A DNA stretch of 64,000 bases from FEN-1297 sp963787005 (lineage in GTDB: Bacteria; Bacteroidota; Ignavibacteria; Ignavibacteriales; Ignavibacteriaceae). Under the pieces are notes generated by a model. The model did not search any database, had not been told where the DNA came from, and saw only the letters and a list, made by a program, of their open reading frames with translations. The stretch spans positions 21,398 to 85,397 of the forward strand of contig CAWBBX010000017.1 of assembly GCA_963787005.1 (NCBI GenBank). The letters are read 5' to 3'. The position numbers and the translations under genes were made by a program. Shown piece by piece: positions 10,430 to 19,128 of this stretch (its first letter is position 1; each line of letters begins with the position of its first letter).

Positions 10430-10488
10430 TTATAATAAAAAAAGCTATCCAATATTAACAGATAGCGATTGGGATTATAATAAAAAAA
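10430..10488. repeat. Hairpin flanked by 14-base direct repeats
   Basis: The direct repeat ttataataaaaaaa is at 10430-10443 and again at 10475-10488. Between them GCTATC (10444-10449) and GATAGC (10461-10466) form a small stem. It could be a factor-independent terminator for the ice-binding gene on either strand, or a scar of a tiny inserted element with target duplication. The sequence alone does not decide. Confidence 0.4.
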
Positions 10489-10635
10489 ATGGACTATTTT
10501 ATAGAATTAAAATTAAGTTTTGCCATACTAAAACAAAATAGCAAAAAGTGATTACTAAAATTAATCTTATTCTAAAAAGGACATTAACTAGTAAATATAT
10601 GTACCCTAAATTATGATTACGGGAATATCCATGTA

Positions 10636-10647
10636 GCCCGTAAGGGC
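10636..10647 (+). promoter_or_regulatory. Hairpin in the leader of the signalling operon
   Basis: GCCC-GTAA-GGGC forms a compact GNRA-capped stem, flanked by atg/cat bases that extend the pairing. It ends 12 bases before the AGGGG ribosome site of the kinase at 10671, so it could influence translation or mRNA stability. Function is inferred from position only. Confidence 0.35.
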
Positions 10648-10670
10648 GCATCCATCATAGGGGAAAAACT

Positions 10671-13397
10671 ATGAACACAACCAATACACTAAGAAGTATT
10701 TTGATTGTGGATGACTCATTGGAAAATCTTCGTATTCTTTCAAAAATACTTACCGAAAAGGGCTACAGAGTTCGTGCTGTAAAAGATGGATTAGATGCTG
10801 TTCCGATAGCAAAAGTTGAACTGCCGGATTTAATTTTATTAAATATAAAACTTCCCGACATTAATGGCTACGAAGTATATGCACGTCTTAAAGCAGATAA
10901 TTTAACGAAGGACGTTCCTATATTATTTATAGGCACATCGAATGAAGCAGAAGAGAAAACTTGCGGATTTGAAGCTGGAGAAGCGGACTTTATAGCAAAG
11001 CCTTTTATTCATGAAGAAGTACTCACACGAATAGAAACTTACTGCCAAATCAGTCGTCTGCGCACTCAGCTCAAATATCAAACTGCGGAGCTTAACTCAG
11101 CAAACAAACAACTGCAAGCCGAAGCCGCCGAACGCAAAAAAGCTGAAAATAATCTTAACGAAGAAACAATGAGAAGAGCGATTCTTTGTGAGCAATTGCC
11201 GGACGGTATAGTGATAGTAGATCCTCAAACCGCAGGATTCATCGAATTCAACTCGGCTGCCCACACCCAACTAGGATATACCCGGGAGGAATTTGCCAAG
11301 CTAAGCATTGGGGACGTGGAAGCTGAAGGGACACAGAAAGAGATTGACGCCACAATTGCACGTGTGATGAGCGAAAAAAGAGTCGACTTTGAGACTCGGC
11401 AAAAGACAAAAGATGGAGAAATTAAAAATGTGTTTGTGACAGCACAATACATGGATAATTCCGGTCATCCGGTTTATCACTGCCTCTGGCGCGATATAAC
11501 CGAACGCAAAATTACCGAAGAGGTACGCAGCGAAAGCGAAAGAAAGACAAAAGCGCTGCTTGATGCCATTCCCGATTTGATATTCCGTGTGGACAGAGAA
11601 GGAACTTTTCTGGATTATAAAGCCGATAAATCAGATCTTTATGTTCAATCCGGGCAGACAATCATCGGTAAAAAAAATCGAGATATTACACCTCCTTGGT
11701 TTGCTGATTTAATGAATAGATATATCTCAAAAGCCCTAAACAGCGGCAAGCCCCAGGAATTCGAATACCAAATGTCCGTTCCAAAGCGCGGCTTGCGTGA
11801 TTATGAAGCCCGTATGGTAGCAAGCGGCAAAGACGAAGTTATTGCAGTTGTACGAGATATAACGGATAATAAATTAGCTGAAGTAAAACTTAAAGAAAGC
11901 GAAGCCAAGTTAACCGATGCTATAAAGATTGCCAAACTCGGTACATGGGAATATAACTTCGCTCTCGACCAGTTTACTTTTAACGATCACTTCTACTCAC
12001 TCTTTCATACAACAGCAGATCAGGAAGGCGGTTATGCCATGTCTTCCGGGCATTTCGCAAAAAGGTTTGTTTATCCTGATGACCGGGTATTGGTTGGGAA
12101 AGAAATTCGGAAAGCATTTGAAACCTCAGACCCGGCTTATTCTTCCCAATTGGAATACCGTGTAATCTATACAACAGGTGAGAAAGGCTACTTCGCAGCC
12201 AATATTCGTATTGAGAAAGATGCAGATAATCGTACAATTAAGGCACGCGGTGTTAACCAGGATATTACCGAACTTAAGCAAACTGAGGAAGCACTTCGCA
12301 AAAATGAATTACAATTCCGAATGGTTTGGGAAAATGCTACCGATGGGATGCGTATAACAGATGAAACCGGTGTAGTTTTAAAAGCTAACGATGCCTACTG
12401 CAAACTCATGGGAAAGGCAAGGGAAGAAATTGAAGGTAAAATGATGAGTGTCGTCTATGAACCGGATGCCCAATCAGAAGTTCTACGGAAACATTGTGAG
12501 CGGTTTAGAAACCGATCAATTCCTCAAAATTTAAACCGTGATATTATTCTATGGAACGGTAAAAAAGTATCTCTCGAATTATCAAATACATTTTTAGATA
12601 TCCCCGGTCAGCAGCCGTTAGCTTTGAGTATCATAAGGGATGTTACCGAGCGTGCACGATTTGAACAAGAAATTCAAAACCGTAATGATCAACTAATAAA
12701 GTTGAACGCTGAAAAAGACAAATTCTTTTCCATAATAGCACACGATTTAAAAAGTCCTTTCAACGGTTTCTTAAATCTAACAGAACTAATGGCGGATAGC
12801 ACCGAAGAATACTCACTGGCTGAATTTTCCGAAAATAGTCAATTACTGAATGAATCCGCCCGTAATCTTTATAAACTTCTGGAAAATTTATTGGATTGGG
12901 CACAAATACAAAAAGGTTCCATCAATTTTACTCCTAAAGATTCCGATTTATCAATGATGGTTTCTCAAGGTATAGAAACAATTTATCAGCGGGCTCTGCA
13001 AAAAAGGATTGAAGTTATTAATGAAATTGATACTACGCAAAATGTTTATGCCGATGAAAAAATGATTAGCACTGTGCTCAGAAACCTCTTATCTAACGCA
13101 GTTAAATTCACAAGAAAGGACGGAAGAACTATAATTAAATCAGAACTATCAAATGACGGCCAAATTAAAGTTTCTGTTGAAGATAATGGTGTGGGAATTC
13201 CTGAAAAAGATATTAAGAGACTTTTTAAGATTGAAGAGAAAGTCAGTTCGAAAGGTACCGATGGTGAATCAAGTACGGGGTTAGGTTTATTGCTTTGTAA
13301 AGAATTTATTGAAATGAACGGAGGGAAAATATGGGCGGAGAGTGAATTTGGGAAAGGTTCCAAGTTCACATTTTCTTTACGCAAATCGGGGACATAA
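10671..13397 (+). CDS. Hybrid sensor histidine kinase REC-PAS4-HisKA-HATPase (HK1)
   Basis: Cytoplasmic kinase of 908 residues with no membrane segment. Order: receiver (9-125), coiled coil with the 'ERKKAENNL' linker, four PAS domains (about 165-285, 290-410, 415-540, 545-665), HisKA with phospho-acceptor His691 in 'IIAHDLKSPF', and HATPase_c (about 795-905) with 'NLLSNAVKF' N-box and 'GLGLLLCKEF' G-box. The receiver keeps the acidic pair D14/D15 and Lys110 but has Asn58 where the phosphorylated Asp should be, so it probably cannot be phosphorylated normally. The paralogue at 40252-42609 keeps Asp58. The third PAS is nearly identical at DNA level to modules in two downstream kinases. It is the first gene of a plus-strand operon, with a clear AGGGG ribosome site. 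Confidence 0.92.
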   Translation: MNTTNTLRSILIVDDSLENLRILSKILTEKGYRVRAVKDGLDAVPIAKVELPDLILLNIKLPDINGYEVYARLKADNLTKDVPILFIGTSNEAEEKTCGFEAGEADFIAKPFIHEEVLTRIETYCQISRLRTQLKYQTAELNSANKQLQAEAAERKKAENNLNEETMRRAILCEQLPDGIVIVDPQTAGFIEFNSAAHTQLGYTREEFAKLSIGDVEAEGTQKEIDATIARVMSEKRVDFETRQKTKDGEIKNVFVTAQYMDNSGHPVYHCLWRDITERKITEEVRSESERKTKALLDAIPDLIFRVDREGTFLDYKADKSDLYVQSGQTIIGKKNRDITPPWFADLMNRYISKALNSGKPQEFEYQMSVPKRGLRDYEARMVASGKDEVIAVVRDITDNKLAEVKLKESEAKLTDAIKIAKLGTWEYNFALDQFTFNDHFYSLFHTTADQEGGYAMSSGHFAKRFVYPDDRVLVGKEIRKAFETSDPAYSSQLEYRVIYTTGEKGYFAANIRIEKDADNRTIKARGVNQDITELKQTEEALRKNELQFRMVWENATDGMRITDETGVVLKANDAYCKLMGKAREEIEGKMMSVVYEPDAQSEVLRKHCERFRNRSIPQNLNRDIILWNGKKVSLELSNTFLDIPGQQPLALSIIRDVTERARFEQEIQNRNDQLIKLNAEKDKFFSIIAHDLKSPFNGFLNLTELMADSTEEYSLAEFSENSQLLNESARNLYKLLENLLDWAQIQKGSINFTPKDSDLSMMVSQGIETIYQRALQKRIEVINEIDTTQNVYADEKMISTVLRNLLSNAVKFTRKDGRTIIKSELSNDGQIKVSVEDNGVGIPEKDIKRLFKIEEKVSSKGTDGESSTGLGLLLCKEFIEMNGGKIWAESEFGKGSKFTFSLRKSGT
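11895..12267 (+). repeat. Duplicated PAS module, copy A (in HK1)
   Basis: DNA starting gaaagcgaagccaagttaac encodes a PAS domain with 'IAKLGTWEYNF' and 'GVNQDIT'. The same stretch, with few changes, occurs at 15959 and at 21797 in the neighbouring kinases. Copy A is the more divergent of the three. Confidence 0.75.
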
Positions 13398-13419
13398 ATA
13401 TACAAAGAAGGACGCTATT

Positions 13420-13798
13420 ATGAACAAAGAAATTAAGACCTCATCCCATAAGATTTTGCAACTTGATGATGGAATTGTAAAGCTTATTTGTTTTACCAGG
13501 GATGAAACAATTGAAAAAGCTCGTGTTGCATTAGATCTTTTTCAAAGAATTTCTGAAGGTAAAAAGAATCCATTACTTGTTGATATTAGACAACAAAAGT
13601 CAATCTCCAGGGAAGCCAGACAATTCTATTCCGGTCAAAGAATTCACAGAGCAGGTAACAGCACATGCTCTTGTTGTTGAGTTAGCAATATCAAAAGTGC
13701 TCGCAAATTTTTTTCTGGGTCTTAATAAACCTTCATACCCGACCCGGTTATTTACAGACGAAGATGAAGCCATTGAATGGCTTAAAGGTTATTTATAA
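13420..13798 (+). pseudogene. STAS-like regulator (DUF7793-type), frameshifted
   Basis: A small protein of about 125 residues, read in two frames. The first frame (from ATG 13420) gives 'LVDIRQQKSISREARQFYSG'. The second, entered near 13636, gives 'KEFTEQVTAHALVVELAISK' and then 'FFLGLNKPSYPTRLFTDEDEA', ending at 13798. Together they match small STAS/SpoIIAA-like proteins that sit beside HAMP-PAS kinases in this phylum. Removing one C near 13636 restores the full frame. The stop overlaps the next start by one base (TAATG), pointing to translational coupling. Either the gene is newly broken or the base is a consensus error. The family's role is thought to be protein-protein regulation; the exact partner is unknown. 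Confidence 0.7.
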
Positions 13799-14493
13799 TG
13801 AACAGTAATCTAAATATTTCGTCTGATGAAAGAATTTCTAAAATCTTAAATGCTATTATGGGCGTTTCAGCCGGCAATTATCAAACCGGGTTAATCCCTT
13901 CAGAAAAAGATGACGAGATTGATGCGATAATGGTAGGGATGAATATGCTTGCCGAAGAAATCAGGGCAACAAGAGACAGCTTAGAAGAATTACTAAAAAA
14001 AGGGACAGAGAAACTAACTGAGTCGGAAATCAAATTCAGTGTGCTTGCTGATTCCGCTTCAGAACAAATATTCATTATCAATAAAGACTTTCTACTTGTT
14101 TATGTAAATGAATCCGCCGCCAAAACCTTCCAAGCACCTTCAGATTATTTGGTTGGAAAGTCTATAGATGAATTATTTCCTCCAGAAGATCTTGGAATAT
14201 TGAAATTACCTATAAATAATGTGTTTAGCTCGGGAATAACTCAAAATGACGAAAGGGAAATCAAATTCCCCCATAATAGTTTATGGCACAACACTTCTTT
14301 TACGCTAATATATTCTCCGGAAAGAAGTCAAATAATTTCTGTTCTTGGTATCTCCCGCGATATAACGGATCACAAATTAGCGGAAATGAAACTTCAAGAA
14401 AAAGTAGTCGAATTATTCCCCCGGAGGACGGATATGGCTGAGGCAAAAACTTACACGGCAAAACTATACGAAGGTAAATGCTTTGAAGATTAA
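13798..14493 (+). CDS. HAMP-PAS protein without a kinase domain (truncated)
   Basis: A 231-residue soluble protein. Residues about 1-65 resemble a cytoplasmic HAMP-like segment ('GVSAGNYQTGL', 'DEIDAIMVGMNMLAEEI'), followed by a helical linker and one PAS domain (about 75-200, ending 'GISRDITDHKLAEMKL'). Homologues usually continue into a kinase, but here the chain stops after a run of unrelated residues ('VVELFPRRTDMAEAK...'), suggesting it was cut off when the next gene was joined in. It overlaps the STAS-like gene by one base and the next kinase by 11 bases. It may act as an adaptor that senses through PAS and pairs with the STAS-like protein, or be a relic; this is inference. Confidence 0.75.
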   Translation: MNSNLNISSDERISKILNAIMGVSAGNYQTGLIPSEKDDEIDAIMVGMNMLAEEIRATRDSLEELLKKGTEKLTESEIKFSVLADSASEQIFIINKDFLLVYVNESAAKTFQAPSDYLVGKSIDELFPPEDLGILKLPINNVFSSGITQNDEREIKFPHNSLWHNTSFTLIYSPERSQIISVLGISRDITDHKLAEMKLQEKVVELFPRRTDMAEAKTYTAKLYEGKCFED

Positions 14494-17400
14494 AAGACAA
14501 AAAAATGAAGTAAACAATTCACCTGCTTCGCTGACGAAAGCAATGAACCGTAATCGATTCATTATCACTTCTTTGGTTTTAATTACCTGTTTAGTAACTA
14601 CCTATTTTATTTGGAATGCCGCGAACGCAAACAGAGAAAAGGAACTTCGATCATATTTTGAGTTTCGCATAAGAGAAATTAATACCCGCATTGAGCAGCG
14701 TCTTACCAGTTACGAGCAAATACTAAGAAGCACACGCGGCTTATTTGATGTATCGGCAAAAGTAAACCGGGCTGAATTCCATTCATTCGTTAATTCTATG
14801 CGTCTTAATAAAAACTATCCCGGCATACAAGGTGTAGGCTTCTCATTAATTATTCCGTCTACATCATTAAAAGAAAATATTTATAACATACGTAAGGAAG
14901 GTTTTCCTAAATACAAAATATGGCCTGAAGGGAAACGCGAAACTTACACATCAATAATTTATCTCGAACCTTTCAGCAATCTTAACCTTCGCGCATTCGG
15001 TTATGATATGTTTTCTGAGCCGGTCCGCCGTAAAGCCATGGAAACAGCACGAGATTCAAATACACCTGCAGCATCCGGAAAAATTAAGCTTGTCCAGGAA
15101 ACAGGCAAATCTGTACAAGCGGGTTTCCTTATATATTTGCCGGTTTATAAAAACGGAACGCCTTATTCAAATGTAAGCGAGAGGCGCACAAATATAATCG
15201 GCTGGGTCTATTCCCCTTTCCGGATGGATGATTTTATGAAAGGACTTTTTGGTGAACGGGCTGCAGATATTGACCTAGAAATATATGATACTAAAAATAT
15301 TTCATTAGAAACGAAAATGTATGATTCCAAAACCGATACAGCTAAGATGAATCAACTAGTATTGAGAAAAGGAATTATTTTTAACGGGCACACGTGGACA
15401 GTTTTAGTAAAATCTACTCCGCAATTAGAGTCAAGAATAGGAGCCGGTAATGCAAACCTCATTCTAATTATCGGATTAAGTATAAGCTTTTTACTAGCAA
15501 TAATAACATTGCTGGTCGAGAACAAAAGAAGGCAAACTATTTTATCCAATGCCGAGCGCGAACGTACAGAAAGCAGGCTGCTTAAATCAGAGAAAAGGTA
15601 TCGCGGGCTTTTTGAATCGGCAAAAGACGGAATTATTATTCTTGACGCTTACACAGGAAAAATTGTTGATGTGAACCCGTACTTAATAGAAATGCTCGGC
15701 TATTCACACGAAGAATTGTTAGTTAAAGAACTTTGGGAAATCGGTACTTTCAAGAATATTGCCGCATCTAAAGAGGCATTTTTAGAATTGCAAAACAAAG
15801 GATACGTCCGTTTTGAAGATATGCCGCTGAAAACAAAAAACGGTCAGCATATCGAAGTCGAATTTATAAGCAATACATACTTTGTTGATAATACAAAAAT
15901 TATTCAATGCAACATCCGGAATATTACTGAGCGTAAATTAGCAGAAATGAAACTAAAAGAAAGCGAAGCCAAGTTAACCGATGCAATGAAGATTGCCAAA
16001 CTCAGTACGTGGGAATATAACTTCGCTCTCGACCGGTTTACTTTTCCCGATCAATCCTTCTCACTAATTAATACAACAGCAGAACATGAAGGTGGTAATA
16101 TCATGTCTTCCGAGCAATTCGCACAAAAGTATATTTACCCTGAAGACCGGGTATTGATTGAGAAGGAAATCCGGAAAGCGTTTGAAACTCCGGACCCGGC
16201 TTATACTTCTTATATGGAATACCGTGTAATCTTTGCACCCGGTGAGATAGGCTATTTCGCAGCCAATGTTCGTATTGAGAAAGATGCGGATAATCGTACC
16301 CTTAAGGCGCTCGGGGTTAACCAGGATATCACCGATCGCAAACGGATGGAAGAGATAGTTCTCAGAATTAATAAGGCAGTGGAGAGTTCAGGTGAGGCTA
16401 TCTGCATGTCCGATCCGCAAGGACATCACTTTTATCACAACAAAGCGTTTACTGAAATTTTTAAGTACACGGTTGAGGAAGTTCAAGCAGCGGGCGGAGG
16501 CATTACTGTTTATGTGAACAAAGATGTCGGACGTAAGGTATTTGACACAATTATGGAAGGCGGAACGTGGAACGGAGAAGTGGAGATGTCATCAAAGAGC
16601 GGACGAAAATTCATCGTATTACTGCGCGCGGATTCGATAAAAAATGAGAATGGAATAATCGTCGGGCTCGTGGGAATTCATACGGATATTACCGAGCGCA
16701 AACGCGCTGAAGAATCGCTTAGGTTTTTCAGGATGATGATTGATAAGTCGCAAGATGCTATTGAAGTGATTGACGTGGAAACTGCCCGTTTTATAGATGT
16801 TAATGAAAAAGCGTGTACCGGTCTTGGATACAGCCGAAGTGAACTTTTGAATATGAGTGTATTTGATATCGATCCAAATCAAAACATGCAAGATTTCCAA
16901 CAGATGATACAGAATATCAGACAGTCAAACTCTATGACAGTGGAGTCTTTACATCGCCGTAAAGACGGCTCATTATTCCCGGTTGAGATAAATATTGCTG
17001 TAGTTAAACTTGAAAAGACATATACCATTGCCATTGTAAGGGATATAACAGAAAAAAAACTTATAGAAAATAAATTAAAGAGAAGCGAAGAGCAGTTAAA
17101 AGAAGCGCAGTCTGTAGGACTCATCGGCAGCTGGGAATGGGACATAGTCAAAAACACAGGCACAATGTCGGATGAAATGTATAAAATCTTTAACATTAAT
17201 AGCAGCTCATTTGACGTCACTATCGAAAGTTTTTTAGAAACCGCGATTCCGGAAGACCGCAAAATGGTTCAAGAAATCATCATGAGGTCGATGAAAACAC
17301 ATGAATCTACTGCCTTTGATTTCCGAACCATCACCCCAAGGGGGGAAATCCGCTGGATTCACGAAAAAAGCACAATAGAAGTAGACGACAAAGGAAATCC

Positions 17401-18922
17401 GAAGCGTGTTTTTGGAACCAGCCAGGATATAACAGAACGCAAACTTGCTGAGCTAAAACTTAAAGAAAGTGAAAGAAGGACAAAGGCGCTTCTGAATGCA
17501 AACCCCGATATGATATTCCGGATGAACCGTGAGGGATTCTTCCTGGACTATAAAGCCGATACTGCAGAACTTTACGCACAAACCGAAACGTCAATCATCG
17601 GCAAAAAAAATAGAGACATCACACCTCCTGAGTTTGCAGATTTGATAGAAAGATACATCGGGCAAACCCTGGATAGCGGAGAGCTTCAGGAATTCGAATA
17701 CAAAATGATAGCTCAGAAGCGCGGCCTGCGTGATTATGAAGCCCGTATGGTACCCAGCGGCAAAGACGAAATAATAGCAGTTGTACGCGATATAACCGAT
17801 CGCAAACGTGTTGAGGAGGAATTAAAAATATCAGAAATAAAATTTCGTAATATCGTTGAAGGAACGAGAGCAATTCTCTTTAGCGTTAACAAACGCGGCC
17901 AATTCACTTACCTTAATGAAGCGGCCTGCAATAAACTTGGGATGAATAACCGGGACTTAATCGGAAAATTTTATCTGAAATTCGTTCATATTGAAAGCCG
18001 TTCAGAAACTCATTCCACCTTTTCGGAGCAAATTTTGAATCCTACGCCTAATATAAGCGTTGATGTTCGAATTATGCCCAAAAGCGGAAATAATATCTGG
18101 CTCAATTTACTTGTTAATCCGATATATAAAGATGGAAATATTGAAGGCTTAAGCGCCGTCGGCCTTGATATTACTGACCGAAAGAAGATAGAAGAAGAAA
18201 TAAAATTAAAAAATGACCAGCTGATTAAACTGGATGCGGAAAAAGATAAATTCTTTTCTATAATAGCTCACGATCTGAAAAGCCCTTTCAATGGTTTTTT
18301 AAACCTGACAGAACTAATGGCGGATAGCAATGAAAAGTTTTCATTGGCCGAATTTACTGAAAAGAGTAAAATGCTAAACGAAGCCGCCCGAAATCTTTAT
18401 AAGCTTCTGGAAAATTTACTGGAATGGTCTCAAGTTAAAAAAGGATCTATAATCTATACTCCAAAGGATATTGCTTTGGTGAAACTGGTTTTACAAAGTA
18501 TTAATACAATTAACCCGCGCGCCGTACAAAAAGGAATAACAATAATAAATGATGCGGTTGATGTACAAAATATTTACGCGGATGAAAAAATGATTGGTAC
18601 TATACTCAGAAACCTTTTATCTAACGCGGTTAAATTCACAAGAACGGGTGGAAAAGTTATTGTTAAGTCCGAACGATCAAATAACGGCACAATTGAAATT
18701 TCAGTTACGGATAATGGAATTGGAATAGCAGAAAATGACATAAAGAGACTTTTTAAGGTAGAAGAAAAAGTCAGTTCCAAAGGAACGGACGGTGAATCCA
18801 GCACAGGTTTAGGACTAATTCTTTGTAAAGAATTTGTAAATATGCATGGCGGTAAAATTTGGGTTGAGAGTGAAGAAGGAAAAGGAAGCACATTTTATTT
18901 TACACTTCGGGAAAGGAAATGA
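14483..18922 (+). CDS. CHASE-domain sensor histidine kinase with seven PAS domains (HK2)
   Basis: A 1479-residue inner-membrane kinase. TM1 about 26-46, a periplasmic CHASE-type sensor (about 60-285, with 'YPGIQGVGFS' and 'GWVYSPFRMDDFM'), TM2 about 322-346, then seven PAS domains (about 370-1235), HisKA with His1263 in 'IIAHDLKSPFNG', and HATPase_c to the end. CHASE domains detect small periplasmic ligands. The start is a TTG at 14483 with AAGGT seven bases upstream, inside the end of the previous gene. The PAS pair at about residues 490-745 is close to identical in DNA to the broken kinase downstream, and the PAS near 990-1110 is shared with HK1. The first PAS ('FESAKDGIIILDAYTGKIVD') matches one in HK6. 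There is no REC domain, so it must hand phosphate to a separate receiver. Confidence 0.92.
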   Translation: MKIKRQKNEVNNSPASLTKAMNRNRFIITSLVLITCLVTTYFIWNAANANREKELRSYFEFRIREINTRIEQRLTSYEQILRSTRGLFDVSAKVNRAEFHSFVNSMRLNKNYPGIQGVGFSLIIPSTSLKENIYNIRKEGFPKYKIWPEGKRETYTSIIYLEPFSNLNLRAFGYDMFSEPVRRKAMETARDSNTPAASGKIKLVQETGKSVQAGFLIYLPVYKNGTPYSNVSERRTNIIGWVYSPFRMDDFMKGLFGERAADIDLEIYDTKNISLETKMYDSKTDTAKMNQLVLRKGIIFNGHTWTVLVKSTPQLESRIGAGNANLILIIGLSISFLLAIITLLVENKRRQTILSNAERERTESRLLKSEKRYRGLFESAKDGIIILDAYTGKIVDVNPYLIEMLGYSHEELLVKELWEIGTFKNIAASKEAFLELQNKGYVRFEDMPLKTKNGQHIEVEFISNTYFVDNTKIIQCNIRNITERKLAEMKLKESEAKLTDAMKIAKLSTWEYNFALDRFTFPDQSFSLINTTAEHEGGNIMSSEQFAQKYIYPEDRVLIEKEIRKAFETPDPAYTSYMEYRVIFAPGEIGYFAANVRIEKDADNRTLKALGVNQDITDRKRMEEIVLRINKAVESSGEAICMSDPQGHHFYHNKAFTEIFKYTVEEVQAAGGGITVYVNKDVGRKVFDTIMEGGTWNGEVEMSSKSGRKFIVLLRADSIKNENGIIVGLVGIHTDITERKRAEESLRFFRMMIDKSQDAIEVIDVETARFIDVNEKACTGLGYSRSELLNMSVFDIDPNQNMQDFQQMIQNIRQSNSMTVESLHRRKDGSLFPVEINIAVVKLEKTYTIAIVRDITEKKLIENKLKRSEEQLKEAQSVGLIGSWEWDIVKNTGTMSDEMYKIFNINSSSFDVTIESFLETAIPEDRKMVQEIIMRSMKTHESTAFDFRTITPRGEIRWIHEKSTIEVDDKGNPKRVFGTSQDITERKLAELKLKESERRTKALLNANPDMIFRMNREGFFLDYKADTAELYAQTETSIIGKKNRDITPPEFADLIERYIGQTLDSGELQEFEYKMIAQKRGLRDYEARMVPSGKDEIIAVVRDITDRKRVEEELKISEIKFRNIVEGTRAILFSVNKRGQFTYLNEAACNKLGMNNRDLIGKFYLKFVHIESRSETHSTFSEQILNPTPNISVDVRIMPKSGNNIWLNLLVNPIYKDGNIEGLSAVGLDITDRKKIEEEIKLKNDQLIKLDAEKDKFFSIIAHDLKSPFNGFLNLTELMADSNEKFSLAEFTEKSKMLNEAARNLYKLLENLLEWSQVKKGSIIYTPKDIALVKLVLQSINTINPRAVQKGITIINDAVDVQNIYADEKMIGTILRNLLSNAVKFTRTGGKVIVKSERSNNGTIEISVTDNGIGIAENDIKRLFKVEEKVSSKGTDGESSTGLGLILCKEFVNMHGGKIWVESEEGKGSTFYFTLRERK
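15959..16695 (+). repeat. Duplicated double-PAS module, copy B (in HK2)
   Basis: Two consecutive PAS domains (first with 'IAKLSTWEYNF', second with 'ICMSDPQGHHFYHNKAF') match 21797-22530 over the whole length with scattered base changes. The first half also matches 11895-12267. Confidence 0.8.
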
Positions 18923-19128
18923 AACAGAACGACATAAAGACAAAGAAAAACAGACAAATTCAAGAGTACAAAATACAAGATTGTGATGATTGAAATGATT
19001 GATAAGCAGAAACATAAAAACAGGATTTCTAATAGCGGTGAATTATTTATCATCACTGCAAACAATTTTACAGATGCCTGGGAAATTATAATTTCGGGTT
19101 TTCCTGCAATTAAACCATCGGGATGGTT

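Larger units (their letters stand above)
10224..10670. other. Intergenic region with three small palindromes
   Basis: 447 bases without a gene between the ice-binding protein and the signalling operon. It holds a palindromic repeat (10347-10378), a hairpin flanked by 14-base direct repeats (10430-10488), and a short GCCC-GTAA-GGGC hairpin just before the next ribosome site (10636-10647). The promoter of the downstream operon should lie here. Confidence 0.6.
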
